DNA from: a virus
DNA: 64,000 nucleotides
Virus record (IMG/VR): IMGVR_UViG_3300043436_001870
Coordinates: 1 to 64,000 of that record
Reading direction: 5' to 3' (one strand)
Each line of letters opens with the position of its first letter. Positions within the stretch are counted from its first letter, which is position 1. A model generated the notes under the pieces. That model ran no database searches, was not told the DNA's origin, and saw nothing but the letters and a program-made list of their open reading frames with translations. Of this stretch, positions 7,431 to 14,564 are shown in pieces. A program made the position numbers and the translations under genes.

Positions 7431-8755
7431 ATTGTACCTCCTTTCTTACTAAGTGCAAGATAGTCAACATCTAAGGTTCTAGAAGTTGTACCAGCAGATT
7501 TTTGAATACCCATACTTGGTGCACCACCATAAGCTGATGATACTCTAACAAACATGCTATTTACAGTATAGACAACACCACCATCCGCTGAGTAGAAATA
7601 TACACAGTCTCCATTGGTATTAGGATACCAGCATCCAAGCACTACAGAATTAGTACTTAAAGGTAATGCTGATATGGTAGTACTAATTATAGTATTTGAT
7701 GTATTTGCTGCACGACATTGCCAGAAGGTACTATTAATATCAGCGACCCATCCAACACCAGAAGTAAAGTTAACACCACTAGAAAGAGCAGTCTGAGAAA
7801 CACCCATCATAGCATACCAGTTTTCAGCAACTGTAGGTGCCGTTGGTAATTGAAGTCTTGATACAACAAGAGCTTTAGACCCACCACCACCTGTTACCAA
7901 ATTCCATTGTCCACGAGGATTTGACTTAATTGTAGATGCTCCTGTAGTTGTAGTACCAGTGCTTAAACCAATAGTACCAATTGCTTGAGACAAAGGATTT
8001 TCATTTCTTGCCAATGCTCCTGTTCCAGTAGCCAAAGCAAATCCTGTGTTACTGAATGCAGAAGTAACAGCAGCTCCATAGTTAACACCTAGAAAATCTT
8101 CATAGTAATCATGACCATTATTTGTCTTACTTCCAAACTGAGCCCATTCAACTCCATCATAAAGGAGAGTTACTGTTTCTTCTGGAAAGAGGAAGTATGC
8201 TCCCCGACCATCAAATCTGAATCGATTGGCAGCAAGAGATCCTGTACCACCATTCTCTAAAAGAATGAGGTTATCCGTAGACATATTACGAATAGATACA
8301 ATTCTACCAGCAGTACCATTGGCTAAACCACTGATAATATTGATCTTGTTAGTAATGTTTGGTGTATGATGAATAACCTTGATAATATCTGTTGTACCAG
8401 GCCATCCAACAGGAGCCCAGTTATCCAATCTCTCAGTAGTAGTTGATGTAGCTAGTACAGCTAAATCAATATTACCAACATTTAAAGTTGTTCCTGATAA
8501 ATCTAAACCGGTTCCAAGAGTAATCTCCTCCATAACTCCTGTACCTGCACTACCCCTACCAATTAATCTATTGGTATTCATCAGGGTGGATATTACAGGA
8601 GTCAAACCACCAGATGAGGTAATAGGACTTGTAGCAGTTACAGAGGTAACCCCACCACCACCGGCAGGAAACTTCTGTTTACCATTGGCACCATAGACCC
8701 TTACTAAAACGGATCCAAATACCTGACCTTGTATGTCTGTTACTCCAAATGCCAT
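7427..8755 (-). CDS. Tail-fibre-like receptor-binding protein, 442 aa
   Basis: Residues about 30-95 carry the repetitive Gly/Thr/Ser pattern typical of phage fibre shafts (VTSVTATSPITSSGGLTPVI, then NRLIGRGSAGTG and LGTGLDLSGTTLNVG). The C-terminal half is a larger beta-rich domain with aromatic residues, likely the receptor-contacting head. No transmembrane segment. It is coupled by overlap to a 108-aa virion-like gene upstream. The exact receptor is not predictable. Confidence 0.8.
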   Translation of the reverse strand: MAFGVTDIQGQVFGSVLVRVYGANGKQKFPAGGGGVTSVTATSPITSSGGLTPVISTLMNTNRLIGRGSAGTGVMEEITLGTGLDLSGTTLNVGNIDLAVLATSTTTERLDNWAPVGWPGTTDIIKVIHHTPNITNKINIISGLANGTAGRIVSIRNMSTDNLILLENGGTGSLAANRFRFDGRGAYFLFPEETVTLLYDGVEWAQFGSKTNNGHDYYEDFLGVNYGAAVTSAFSNTGFALATGTGALARNENPLSQAIGTIGLSTGTTTTGASTIKSNPRGQWNLVTGGGGSKALVVSRLQLPTAPTVAENWYAMMGVSQTALSSGVNFTSGVGWVADINSTFWQCRAANTSNTIISTTISALPLSTNSVVLGCWYPNTNGDCVYFYSADGGVVYTVNSMFVRVSSAYGGAPSMGIQKSAGTTSRTLDVDYLALSKKGGTI

Positions 8756-9081
8756 TATGCTGTAGTTGATGTTTCATTTATTTCAAAGAAACAGTTTGTA
8801 TTTGCAGCTGAGATGTTCACCTCAATTGAGTCACCTACATTCAGCTTGTAGGATGTGCTGTCAACTACAACATCCCCAGCCGATAATGTAAAACTATAAC
8901 CAACAACACTTGATGCTGGATTTATTCTATTTACCGTAAAGGTTATATTATATGCAGATGGGTTGTTAAACCTAATTGCAGATATTGATGCAAAGTATCC
9001 AGGAGGACATGTATACAATGTAGTAATACCAGCAGGTAATGTATCCTGATATAGTATACTTCTAAAAGGTAGTTGTGGCAT
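8755..9081 (-). CDS. Small virion-like beta protein, 108 aa
   Basis: A compact beta-sandwich-like sequence (alternating Val/Ile/Thr, Pro-rich N-terminus, YTCPPGYFASI). The composition resembles small head or fibre decoration proteins. It shares its last base with the start of the fibre gene and its first with the stop of the basic protein. No named family recognised. Confidence 0.7.
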   Translation of the reverse strand: MPQLPFRSILYQDTLPAGITTLYTCPPGYFASISAIRFNNPSAYNITFTVNRINPASSVVGYSFTLSAGDVVVDSTSYKLNVGDSIEVNISAANTNCFFEINETSTTA

Positions 9082-9371
9082 TACTTCTTCTTTTTATTGT
9101 TACCCTTACCATTTCTACGACGATTTGAGGACTGATTCTCCTTTACAAGCTTGCCCTCAGTAGTATGGGACATGTCCTTACCATCTCCATTACCATAGGT
9201 GCCGGCCCTACGGTTAGCTGTATTCAACTTTGCTCTATACTTGTTCCTCTCCTCAGATGAATGATACTCTTTATTATATGCATTCTTCTTAGCACGTGCC
9301 TCAGGATTAGCAGCAAAGTACTTAGCCGACTTAGATTTACCCGTAGATTTTCCTGCAAGCTTGTTTCTCAT
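9081..9371 (-). CDS. Basic protein, degenerate HNH-like, 96 aa
   Basis: Very Lys/Arg/Asn-rich. The core NRRAGTYGNGDGKDMSHT followed by SSNRRRNGKG resembles the NGDGK-D-x-H motif of small phage HNH-like proteins, but the second His/Asn half needed for catalysis is not evident. It is therefore likely a nucleic-acid binding virion protein rather than an active nuclease (inference). It lies among structural genes. Confidence 0.65.
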   Translation of the reverse strand: MRNKLAGKSTGKSKSAKYFAANPEARAKKNAYNKEYHSSEERNKYRAKLNTANRRAGTYGNGDGKDMSHTTEGKLVKENQSSNRRRNGKGNNKKKK

Positions 9372-9380
9372 ATGACAAAA

Positions 9381-9614
9381 TTAGTTATTTTTACTTAAGG
9401 CCTTGATAAACAGGTGCTGTTTTTCTTGCTCAGCAGCCATAATAGCCATGATACCTCTTAGCTCCTCATACGTAAACTGAGCAACCATATCACCATCAGG
9501 TGTATTTATCTGGATCAAGAGCTCATCAATATAAATCTCAGGAGCAACAAGATCATCATCCTTCCCTAAGTAAGGATCCGGCTGATAAAGACCGGCCTTA
9601 ATGCTAGTAGCCAT
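9381..9614 (-). CDS. Hypothetical protein, 77 aa
   Basis: Acidic small protein. It overlaps the phosphoesterase stop by one base (stop/start at 9614) and is followed closely by the basic protein. No motif recognised. The opposite charge to its neighbour could hint at pairing, which is speculation. Confidence 0.65.
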   Translation of the reverse strand: MATSIKAGLYQPDPYLGKDDDLVAPEIYIDELLIQINTPDGDMVAQFTYEELRGIMAIMAAEQEKQHLFIKALSKNN

Positions 9615-10621
9615 TAATGTACCTCCCCGTTAATTACTGTATAGTTCTTTATTATAAAAGTCTTGTCTGCTTTTAGGGAAATTCTAGCAAACCCATGCAC
9701 CCAGTCATTACCCTTAGGCATGTACTCAGGATTGAGTTCACATAGACACCCTGTTGTCCAGGCTCCGTAAACCTGTTCCCCTATATCTTTAGTAAGGAAC
9801 TCTGATTTTCTATGGAAGTGACCACAGATAGCAGATGACTTAGCCTTAAGATAAAGATTTCTAGCAGGGTTAACTGTACCAGAACCCTTGTACTCATGAC
9901 CGTGAAGCACATAAAGATTACCAGCTCTCATAATGGTGTTACTATGGATCAAGTGAATCTTATGTTCAGCAAATCCTAAAAGTACCTTTAGTTCAAACTC
10001 ATCAGTACCCAACCATTCAGGTGCCTTTAGTCTGAGCCACTTCTCTAATCTGGCTTCATGATTACCGATTTTAAAGTAAATCTGAGCCTTTGGGAATGTC
10101 TCTCTAAGAGCCTTCATTAACCAGCGGCCATACTCAAGCTCCTCTCTCATCTTAGGTTTGGATGGATCCTTATCAAATGAGGACAACCAATGAAAGTCCA
10201 GGGTATCCCCATTAAGTATAACACAATCAACCTCATCAACAACACCCTTCATAACAGCAGCCCGGAGAGCATCCTCATCATGATAAGGCATATGTATATC
10301 AGAGAGAAGAAGAATCTCCCTAATAGAACTTGGAAGATCATAGAACTCAGGACCAGAACCATATGACCTAGGAATATTATCAAAGGGATTATTAGTTGTA
10401 TTATAATCCTTAACTAGATCTGGATTAGCCTTTAAAGCATACTTCCTATCCAGCTTACCTTTTTTCCCAGTATAGTATCTAACCATAGTATATGCCTGCT
10501 TCTCAGAATTAAACAGGTGTGTATACTCATTATATACTAATCTACCTATGGTGCGGTCACCATGTTTAGGATACTTCCTAAGATATTCCTTAACAATATC
10601 AGATGCCTTCTTAACAGCCAT
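9614..10621 (-). CDS. Calcineurin-like metallophosphoesterase, 335 aa
   Basis: All metal-binding blocks are present in order: SDIHMP (D-x-H), NGDTLD (GD), GNHEAR (GNH-E), HGHEYK and GHFHRK (GH-x-H). Such enzymes hydrolyse phosphoesters with two metal ions. The N-terminal about 100 residues are an additional basic helical region that may bind DNA. It is the first gene of the leftward unit, expressed from the divergent intergenic region. The substrate (DNA ends, nucleotides or proteins) is unknown. Confidence 0.85.
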   Translation of the reverse strand: MAVKKASDIVKEYLRKYPKHGDRTIGRLVYNEYTHLFNSEKQAYTMVRYYTGKKGKLDRKYALKANPDLVKDYNTTNNPFDNIPRSYGSGPEFYDLPSSIREILLLSDIHMPYHDEDALRAAVMKGVVDEVDCVILNGDTLDFHWLSSFDKDPSKPKMREELEYGRWLMKALRETFPKAQIYFKIGNHEARLEKWLRLKAPEWLGTDEFELKVLLGFAEHKIHLIHSNTIMRAGNLYVLHGHEYKGSGTVNPARNLYLKAKSSAICGHFHRKSEFLTKDIGEQVYGAWTTGCLCELNPEYMPKGNDWVHGFARISLKADKTFIIKNYTVINGEVH

Positions 10622-10816
10622 GTTAATTGTGTTTACATTACAATATACGAATTATCCATGATATTTCCATCCCTACAAGAACAGTAACCTAATTTTCACA
10701 TTGTATATAAGAGAATGAGGTGGGTCTCTTATAAACAAGCCCCGGCTTCAAACCAGAAGTGGTGGTACCCCCTAGGCTTTGAGGGCAGCCTAGAAAAAAT
10801 TTGACCTAGTAGAAGA

Positions 10817-10834
10817 AGTTTATATTTACTTAAA
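10817..10834 (+). promoter_or_regulatory. Early-type promoter motif copy 1 (weaker)
   Basis: This copy matches the 18-nt core AGTTMATATTTACTTAAA with one change (T at position 5) but lacks the downstream TCCAT block. It lies 35 nt before copy 2, so the pair may act as tandem promoters. Confidence 0.5.
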
Positions 10835-10851
10835 AACAATTAACATAATGA

Positions 10852-10890
10852 AGTTAATATTTACTTAAATATATCCATGTAGTAGCTGAT
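10852..10890 (+). promoter_or_regulatory. Early-type promoter motif copy 2
   Basis: The core AGTTMATATTTACTTAAA is exact at 10852-10869, followed by the conserved TCCATGTAGT block. It precedes the GTG start at 10924 by 54 nt. It is unlike the Bacteroidota -33/-7 consensus, so it may be read by the phage polymerase (inference). Confidence 0.7.
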
Positions 10891-10923
10891 GATAATGTTG
10901 TCATCATTAATCCCTTTATCAAC

Positions 10924-11331
10924 GTGAGTAAAAATCATGGAGCAATCAGCATGGTGTCTGGTTACGGTATTAAGCCCGTGCAAGTTGACGGTGTCACCCT
11001 TGCAACAGTTCTCAAGTTTGCTGTCAAGAAGAACAGCCTATTACACATGGCCTATTGGGCTGCGTTTAGGATACATGACTTCAATGGCAGACCAACACTG
11101 TATCTGCACGAGCAGGATGTATGCAAGAACAAGTCTAACATTAGACTCTATTGCATGGCTAAGTCTAATCAGGAACTGGACCTTTGGGCTATCTATAAGA
11201 GAGCACAAATCCTTGTAAGGGAAGCAGAAATTGCTGACTTCAGGGGGAATGCACGTCCTGAATGGGTAGACATGTTCTGGGCTAGTAGAGAACAGTTTGT
11301 GCGATTCATTGATGATGAATTGCCATTCTAG
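10924..11331 (+). CDS. Early hypothetical protein, 135 aa, SSB-like C-tail
   Basis: GTG start preceded by the leader TAATCCCTTTATCAAC. The protein is basic with a central globular part and ends FIDDELPF, very like the acidic tip of bacterial SSB (DDDIPF) that recruits partner proteins. The main body is not recognisable as an OB fold. It is the first gene after the divergent region, driven by two promoter copies, so likely early. It may be a host-takeover or DNA-associated protein. Confidence 0.75.
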   Translation: MSKNHGAISMVSGYGIKPVQVDGVTLATVLKFAVKKNSLLHMAYWAAFRIHDFNGRPTLYLHEQDVCKNKSNIRLYCMAKSNQELDLWAIYKRAQILVREAEIADFRGNARPEWVDMFWASREQFVRFIDDELPF

Positions 11332-11338
11332 TCTTGTA

Positions 11339-11373
11339 GGGATATCTGGGTAACACCAGGTATCCCTTTATTT
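11339..11373 (+). terminator. Hairpin terminator after the first early gene
   Basis: An 11-bp stem (11339-11349 with 11356-11366, one G-T pair) around a GTAACA loop, followed by TTTATTT. The leader TAATCCTTTTAATAAATCAAC of the next gene follows, so some read-through or processing is likely. Confidence 0.75.
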
Positions 11374-11405
11374 ATGTTAACTATAATCCTTTTAATAAAT
11401 CAACA

Positions 11406-11645
11406 ATGAAACACACGTTAAAGTTTTTATACAAGGTATGTTTAATATGCCTTGTAGCAGCAGTAGTATTTGTATTGCCAGCTATCATAGCTTCATTAAT
11501 GTTCTTAGACTTATCATTATATCTCAAGGGTATAACAAGTCCAGAGTATTGTGTAATAATGTTCTTCATCACAATGTTTGTGACATGTACATATATAAGT
11601 TATATGGTAGATAAATCTAAGAGCAATGCAGATACTAGTAAATAA
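11406..11645 (+). CDS. Two-span membrane protein, 79 aa
   Basis: Hydrophobic segments at residues about 9-33 (YKVCLICLVAAVVFVLPAII) and 48-67 (CVIMFFITMFVTCTYISYMV), with basic ends. It overlaps the next gene by 20 nt. Early membrane proteins of phages often alter host uptake or exclude other phages, but nothing here shows that. No family recognised. Confidence 0.65.
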   Translation: MKHTLKFLYKVCLICLVAAVVFVLPAIIASLMFLDLSLYLKGITSPEYCVIMFFITMFVTCTYISYMVDKSKSNADTSK

Positions 11646-11808
11646 AGAGAATGCTGGTCACAATACAGTTGACCAGGTAGTACAGAATTATGTCTCTCAA
11701 GGCTGGAGACTCATTGGGTATTTCCTTGACCACAATGATAACAGGGCAGCACGTCTTGTCAAGCCTGAGAGTCACCGAGATTATCTGTTGAGAAACAGAC
11801 ATCGTTGA
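11626..11808 (+). CDS. Small hypothetical protein, 60 aa
   Basis: The N-terminus (NTVDQVVQNYVSQGWRLIGY) resembles the short DUF4177-like pattern of small proteins with V-x-x-Y-x-x-x-G-W. The C-terminus is basic. It overlaps the membrane gene by 20 nt. Function unknown. Confidence 0.6.
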   Translation: MQILVNKENAGHNTVDQVVQNYVSQGWRLIGYFLDHNDNRAARLVKPESHRDYLLRNRHR

Positions 11809-11825
11809 TAAAGGGGAAGGAACAG

Positions 11826-11854
11826 CAGATAGGGCAGCAATGCCTTATCTGTTT
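11826..11854 (+). terminator. Hairpin terminator
   Basis: An 11-bp stem (11826-11836 with 11841-11851, one G-T) capped by a GCAA tetraloop, followed by a short T-run. It ends the first early unit before promoter copy 3. Confidence 0.6.
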
Positions 11855-11868
11855 AACTTCTCTGGTTC

Positions 11869-11907
11869 AGTTCATATTTACTTAAACCTATCCACGTTGT
11901 GGCTAGG
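11869..11907 (+). promoter_or_regulatory. Early-type promoter motif copy 3
   Basis: Exact core AGTTMATATTTACTTAAA, followed by TCCACGTTGTGGCTAGG in the TCCAT block. No gene begins before promoter copy 4 (about 120 nt on), so it may yield a short RNA or act as a tandem promoter. Confidence 0.65.
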
Positions 11908-11915
11908 ATGGTATG

Positions 11916-11970
11916 GTTTACTATCACCTCTTGATCATACTCCTCCTACAAGAAATCCTCCTCCTCCTAC
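11916..11970 (+). repeat. GTTTACTATCACC + CTCCTAC repeat, copy 1
   Basis: The 13-mer GTTTACTATCACC occurs identically at 11916, 12745 and 13523. Each is followed by one or more CTCCTAC units and then an early promoter. In this copy there are two blocks of CTCCTCCTAC. The pyrimidine-rich units look like operator or RNA-binding sites. Confidence 0.6.
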
Positions 11971-11989
11971 AAGCTTAGCCTTAGTCATC

Positions 11990-12028
11990 AGTTAATATTT
12001 ACTTAAACTATTCCATGTAGTATCTAGG
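11990..12028 (+). promoter_or_regulatory. Early-type promoter motif copy 4
   Basis: Exact core followed by TTCCATGTAGTATCTAGGC, closest to copy 2. It precedes the 32-aa gene at 12075. Confidence 0.7.
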
Positions 12029-12074
12029 CATAAAGGATAGCCTGTAATATCCGTAACCTAATCCCTTATCAGCC

Positions 12075-12173
12075 ATGATGAACTTCTTTGAATGGCTTAA
12101 GACTCTGTCCCCCAAGGAGCAGAAAGAAGCTAGAGCTCTGTTTGCAGACACAACAGGGCTTGAGTTTGAGTAA
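12075..12173 (+). CDS. Early microprotein, 32 aa
   Basis: ATG at 12075 preceded by the leader TAATCCCTTATCAGCC shared with the other early genes. The product begins MMNFFEWLKTLSPKEQKEAR and ends acidic (TGLEFE). It is flanked by a promoter and a hairpin terminator, which supports expression. It forms an amphipathic helix pattern; function unknown. Confidence 0.6.
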   Translation: MMNFFEWLKTLSPKEQKEARALFADTTGLEFE

Positions 12174-12179
12174 CTTATA

Positions 12180-12204
12180 GGACAGGTGTAATAGCCTGTC
12201 CTTT
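12180..12204 (+). terminator. Intercistronic hairpin
   Basis: A 7-bp stem GGACAGG/CCTGTCC (12180-12186 with 12195-12201), then TTTAC. It is followed at once by the leader TAATCCCTTAATAA and the next gene, so it may be an attenuator or processing site rather than a full stop. Confidence 0.55.
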
Positions 12205-12232
12205 ACCATGTAATCCCTTAATAACCAATAAT

Positions 12233-12433
12233 ATGGAAACAACTGTTTGTGACAAAGTATCTGTAATCAAGTCAATAGCACACACCTGGTTTGACTTAAC
12301 AGGTAAAATTATTGACTCTAATGAGTTTGACTTCCTGTATGATCAGTGTATTGAAGACCTCACACTTTATGCTGAGCAGTTAAAGTTCAAGCTTAATTTG
12401 CACAACTTCCTAGTTGACTTAACCAAGAGATAG
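12233..12433 (+). CDS. Early hypothetical protein, 66 aa
   Basis: Small helical acidic protein with a Trp-Phe motif (THTWFDLTG). The stop codon lies inside the stem of the next hairpin. The leader TAATCCCTTAATAACC precedes it. No family recognised. Confidence 0.65.
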   Translation: METTVCDKVSVIKSIAHTWFDLTGKIIDSNEFDFLYDQCIEDLTLYAEQLKFKLNLHNFLVDLTKR

Positions 12434-12452
12434 GGTAACACCTATCTCTTTT
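12425..12452 (+). terminator. Intercistronic hairpin over a stop codon
   Basis: A 10-bp stem (12425-12434 with 12441-12450) with a GTAACA-type loop, the same loop as the hairpin at 11339, then T-rich bases. It includes the TAG stop of the 66-aa gene. The leader of the next gene follows directly. Confidence 0.6.
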
Positions 12453-12480
12453 ACATTGTAATCCCTTAATAATCAATTAT

Positions 12481-12705
12481 ATGAAGAAACCAACCAAAGC
12501 AGATCTCATCAATGAGATCCTCATAAAGTGGAAGAAACTAGGTAAACATGCTAAAAAACCTAGTCCTAAAGATTATGCCCATCTCAATAAGCAGAACAAA
12601 GACGGTCTTGAGTTTATACTGAATGTTATCAATAGCAGACTAGACATGCTGAGAATTGAGAAATATATAAACAAGTTAGAACGTAGTATAACCTTGCCAG
12701 ATTAA
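12481..12705 (+). CDS. Early basic protein, 74 aa
   Basis: Lys-rich helical protein (MKKPTKADLINEILIKWKKL). It has the leader TAATCCCTTAATAATCAATT upstream and a strong terminator after it. It may bind nucleic acid or a host protein; no family recognised. Confidence 0.65.
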   Translation: MKKPTKADLINEILIKWKKLGKHAKKPSPKDYAHLNKQNKDGLEFILNVINSRLDMLRIEKYINKLERSITLPD

Positions 12706-12714
12706 CCAGGAGAT

Positions 12715-12739
12715 GGGGAGCAATCCCCTTTTCTTTTTA
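12715..12739 (+). terminator. Rho-independent terminator
   Basis: Stem GGGGA/TCCCC (12715-12719 with 12724-12728), GCAA loop, then TTTTCTTTTT. It ends the unit of three small early genes. Confidence 0.85.
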
Positions 12740-12744
12740 TTGTT

Positions 12745-12797
12745 GTTTACTATCACCCATGTTGGGGGACCATCAGTCAACAATTTCCTCCTCCTAC
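12745..12797 (+). repeat. GTTTACTATCACC + CTCCTAC repeat, copy 2
   Basis: Second identical 13-mer, with TCCTCCTCCTAC 34 nt later. It sits between a terminator and promoter copy 5, the same order as the other copies. No gene is seen from 12706 to 12988. Confidence 0.6.
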
Positions 12798-12926
12798 AGC
12801 AGGCATTATTGGAATCCTATTGACTGTGCGGTCTCACATTTCTCGGGGTGGAGACCAAACATTAATGACAATGTGAACTGGTAATCAATTAGTTAAGTAA
12901 TTGTCTATTCTTGTAATCTTATTAAT

Positions 12927-12966
12927 AGTTCATATTTACTTAAATCTGTCCATTATGTCTCTAATA
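12927..12966 (+). promoter_or_regulatory. Early-type promoter motif copy 5
   Basis: Exact core AGTTMATATTTACTTAAA, then TGTCCATTATGTCTCTAAT. The ATG of the 159-aa gene lies 44 nt after the core. Confidence 0.7.
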
Positions 12967-12988
12967 TTAATTAAATAAATCAGTTATC

Positions 12989-13468
12989 ATGAGCAAAATG
13001 AATCTCACAGTTTCCTATCGTAACAAGTTTACACGTACAAATGAAGAAGACGGCAGTGTTTACAACATCTACTGCTATCTTGTGTCTAAGAACAACAATC
13101 CTTTGGCCATTGCTCAATTGGAGCAGGACATCAAGGATGCAGGCCACAACGTCATTGTTGATGAACCATCAGGCTCTATCCTGTTCAAGTCAACAAGACC
13201 AATCCCACGTGGATGCCAAATCACACGTACCTCTAAGGGTAAATGGATTGCAGACACAGCCAAATGGGATGAAATTGCAGCCCTTGACAAGCTATATCCA
13301 AACCTAGGATTGGGTGCAGCCATGGCCAAGGAACTCATGGCAGACATCATGAAGAAGGACAGGAACCAACCTGTTGATACACATGATGAACAGACTGAAC
13401 AGCACCAAGCTGAAAACCAGTCTACGGAAGGAACAGGTGATGCAGGGATAGACCCATTCAAGCTATAA
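12989..13468 (+). CDS. Early protein, paralog A (159 aa), DPF C-tail
   Basis: It aligns over its length with the 152-aa protein at 13700: similar N-terminal strands (the K-FTRT/PKRT region), the later ADT motif (WIADTAKW versus VVADTSQL) and the tail GIDPFKL versus GIDPFNI. The C-terminal third is acidic and Gln/Thr-rich, like SSB linkers. A single-gene unit with its own promoter and terminator indicates strong expression. Possible ssDNA-binding or partner-recruiting protein; no known family. Confidence 0.75.
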   Translation: MSKMNLTVSYRNKFTRTNEEDGSVYNIYCYLVSKNNNPLAIAQLEQDIKDAGHNVIVDEPSGSILFKSTRPIPRGCQITRTSKGKWIADTAKWDEIAALDKLYPNLGLGAAMAKELMADIMKKDRNQPVDTHDEQTEQHQAENQSTEGTGDAGIDPFKL

Positions 13469-13482
13469 CAGCTTGGGTGGGC

Positions 13483-13515
13483 AGGGTAGCCGTCTAAGGA
13501 CGGTTACCCTTTTTT
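13483..13515 (+). terminator. Strong Rho-independent terminator
   Basis: A 12-bp stem (13483-13494 with 13499-13510, one G-T) with a TAAG loop and a T6 run. Confidence 0.9.
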
Positions 13516-13522
13516 AACTGAA

Positions 13523-13554
13523 GTTTACTATCACCGTTTATACAGTTCTCCTAC
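13523..13554 (+). repeat. GTTTACTATCACC + CTCCTAC repeat, copy 3
   Basis: Third identical 13-mer, then CTCCTAC at 13548. Two CTACGGAA units (about 13551 and 13578) follow before promoter copy 6. The gap 13516-13699 holds no gene. Confidence 0.6.
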
Positions 13555-13616
13555 GGAAAATACTGTTAATCAGTTACCTACGGAATAAACAGTAAATCAG
13601 TTTGTATCTATTCTTT

Positions 13617-13656
13617 AGTTCATATTTACTTAAATTTTTCCATTCTGTTCCTAATT
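13617..13656 (+). promoter_or_regulatory. Early-type promoter motif copy 6
   Basis: Exact core, then TTTCCATTCTGTTCCTAAT, nearly the same spacing as copy 5. It precedes the 152-aa paralog at 13700. Confidence 0.7.
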
Positions 13657-13699
13657 ATATATTTCATACACAAATTAACAAACAAAACAGTTTAACAAA

Positions 13700-14158
13700 A
13701 TGAGAGCAAACTTTCAAAACAGTTACCCAAAGCGTACTAAGAACAACACAGTAGTAGATGTATTTGTCTACTCAGTTGAAGGTACAGATGCAGAATTAGA
13801 TGCATACCGTGATGCAAAAGGATCAGAGTACCGTGAGGACTCAGATACAGGTAAACCACTGTGGTTCAGTCTTAACTATGTAGGTGAGACATGTCCGATG
13901 ATCATTACTACCAATGGTAATGTAGTAGCTGATACCTCACAATTGAGGAAGGCAGCAAATCTTGTAGGGCAGTATGATTTCTTAAAGGAACAACTGGCAG
14001 ACCGTCTGTTGGGACAGCTTGGATTTGACAGTCCACGTAGCCGTCAATCTGTTCAGACACCTACTAATAAGGTAGAAACACCAGTTGAGAATAAAACTGA
14101 AGCTTCTGTTGATCAGAATGCAGGTTCTGACCCAGGAATTGATCCATTCAACATCTAA
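13700..14158 (+). CDS. Early protein, paralog B (152 aa), DPF C-tail
   Basis: Tandem paralog of the 159-aa protein with the same layout: beta-rich first half, helix around 95-115, a Glu/Thr-rich linker and the terminal GIDPFNI. Each copy has its own promoter, which suggests duplication of a whole transcription unit. An SSB-like role is only suggested by the tail. Confidence 0.75.
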   Translation: MRANFQNSYPKRTKNNTVVDVFVYSVEGTDAELDAYRDAKGSEYREDSDTGKPLWFSLNYVGETCPMIITTNGNVVADTSQLRKAANLVGQYDFLKEQLADRLLGQLGFDSPRSRQSVQTPTNKVETPVENKTEASVDQNAGSDPGIDPFNI

Positions 14159-14188
14159 TGGATTAATTTTCAGTTAGTTAAAGGAGGT

Positions 14189-14229
14189 TTGTGAGGGTGG
14201 GAGGACAACAATCCTCTCATCCTTTACAA
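14189..14229 (+). terminator. Long hairpin after paralog B
   Basis: About 17 bp with several G-T pairs (14189-14205 with 14212-14229), loop CAACAA. No T-run follows, so it may be an mRNA 3-prime stabiliser or a weak terminator rather than an intrinsic one. Confidence 0.5.
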
Positions 14230-14282
14230 GCCAAATCCTTAAAAATTACCAAACAGGTTCCTACTTAAACCATAGTATAGCA

Positions 14283-14546
14283 ATGATCAAGAAGAAAACC
14301 TACATTGTGAGTACCTATAACTCCTATGAATGGATTACTACCAGAGATACCTACTCTCTATTACTCCTTAAGTTGAAGTATATGAAAGAGGGTTACAGAG
14401 TGTTTACTTTTCCCCTATGGTTTGTTAAGGCTTGGTATAAGATTACTTCCCGGTCTATCTATAAGTCTAAGACTGCTGTTTTTGAGAAGTATGTCCCGGG
14501 GTCAGATCAGATTACCTACCACACACCATATCATAACTTCTATTAA
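14283..14546 (+). CDS. Hypothetical protein, 87 aa
   Basis: Basic, Tyr-rich small protein with a middle hydrophobic stretch (FTFPLWFVKAWYKI) that may touch a membrane. No early promoter core directly upstream, only a weak CTACTTAAAC. No family recognised. Confidence 0.6.
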   Translation: MIKKKTYIVSTYNSYEWITTRDTYSLLLLKLKYMKEGYRVFTFPLWFVKAWYKITSRSIYKSKTAVFEKYVPGSDQITYHTPYHNFY

Positions 14547-14564
14547 CCTTAAAACTATTAAGCC

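Larger units (their letters stand above)
10622..10923. other. Divergent intergenic control region
   Basis: The gap separates the leftward structural unit from the rightward early units. It has two perfect inverted repeats: ATAAGAGA/TCTCTTAT (10707-10714 and 10725-10732) and CTAGGCT/AGCCTAG (10772-10778 and 10787-10793, followed by A6). Two early promoter copies lie at 10817 and 10852. I see no clear Bacteroidota promoter for the leftward gene, only weak matches. It could hold an origin or operators. Confidence 0.6.

Noticed and set aside
7614-8696. Plus-strand open frames inside the tail-fibre gene and similar frames inside other genes
   Set aside because: They are antisense to well-supported genes, have low-complexity composition and no operon context.
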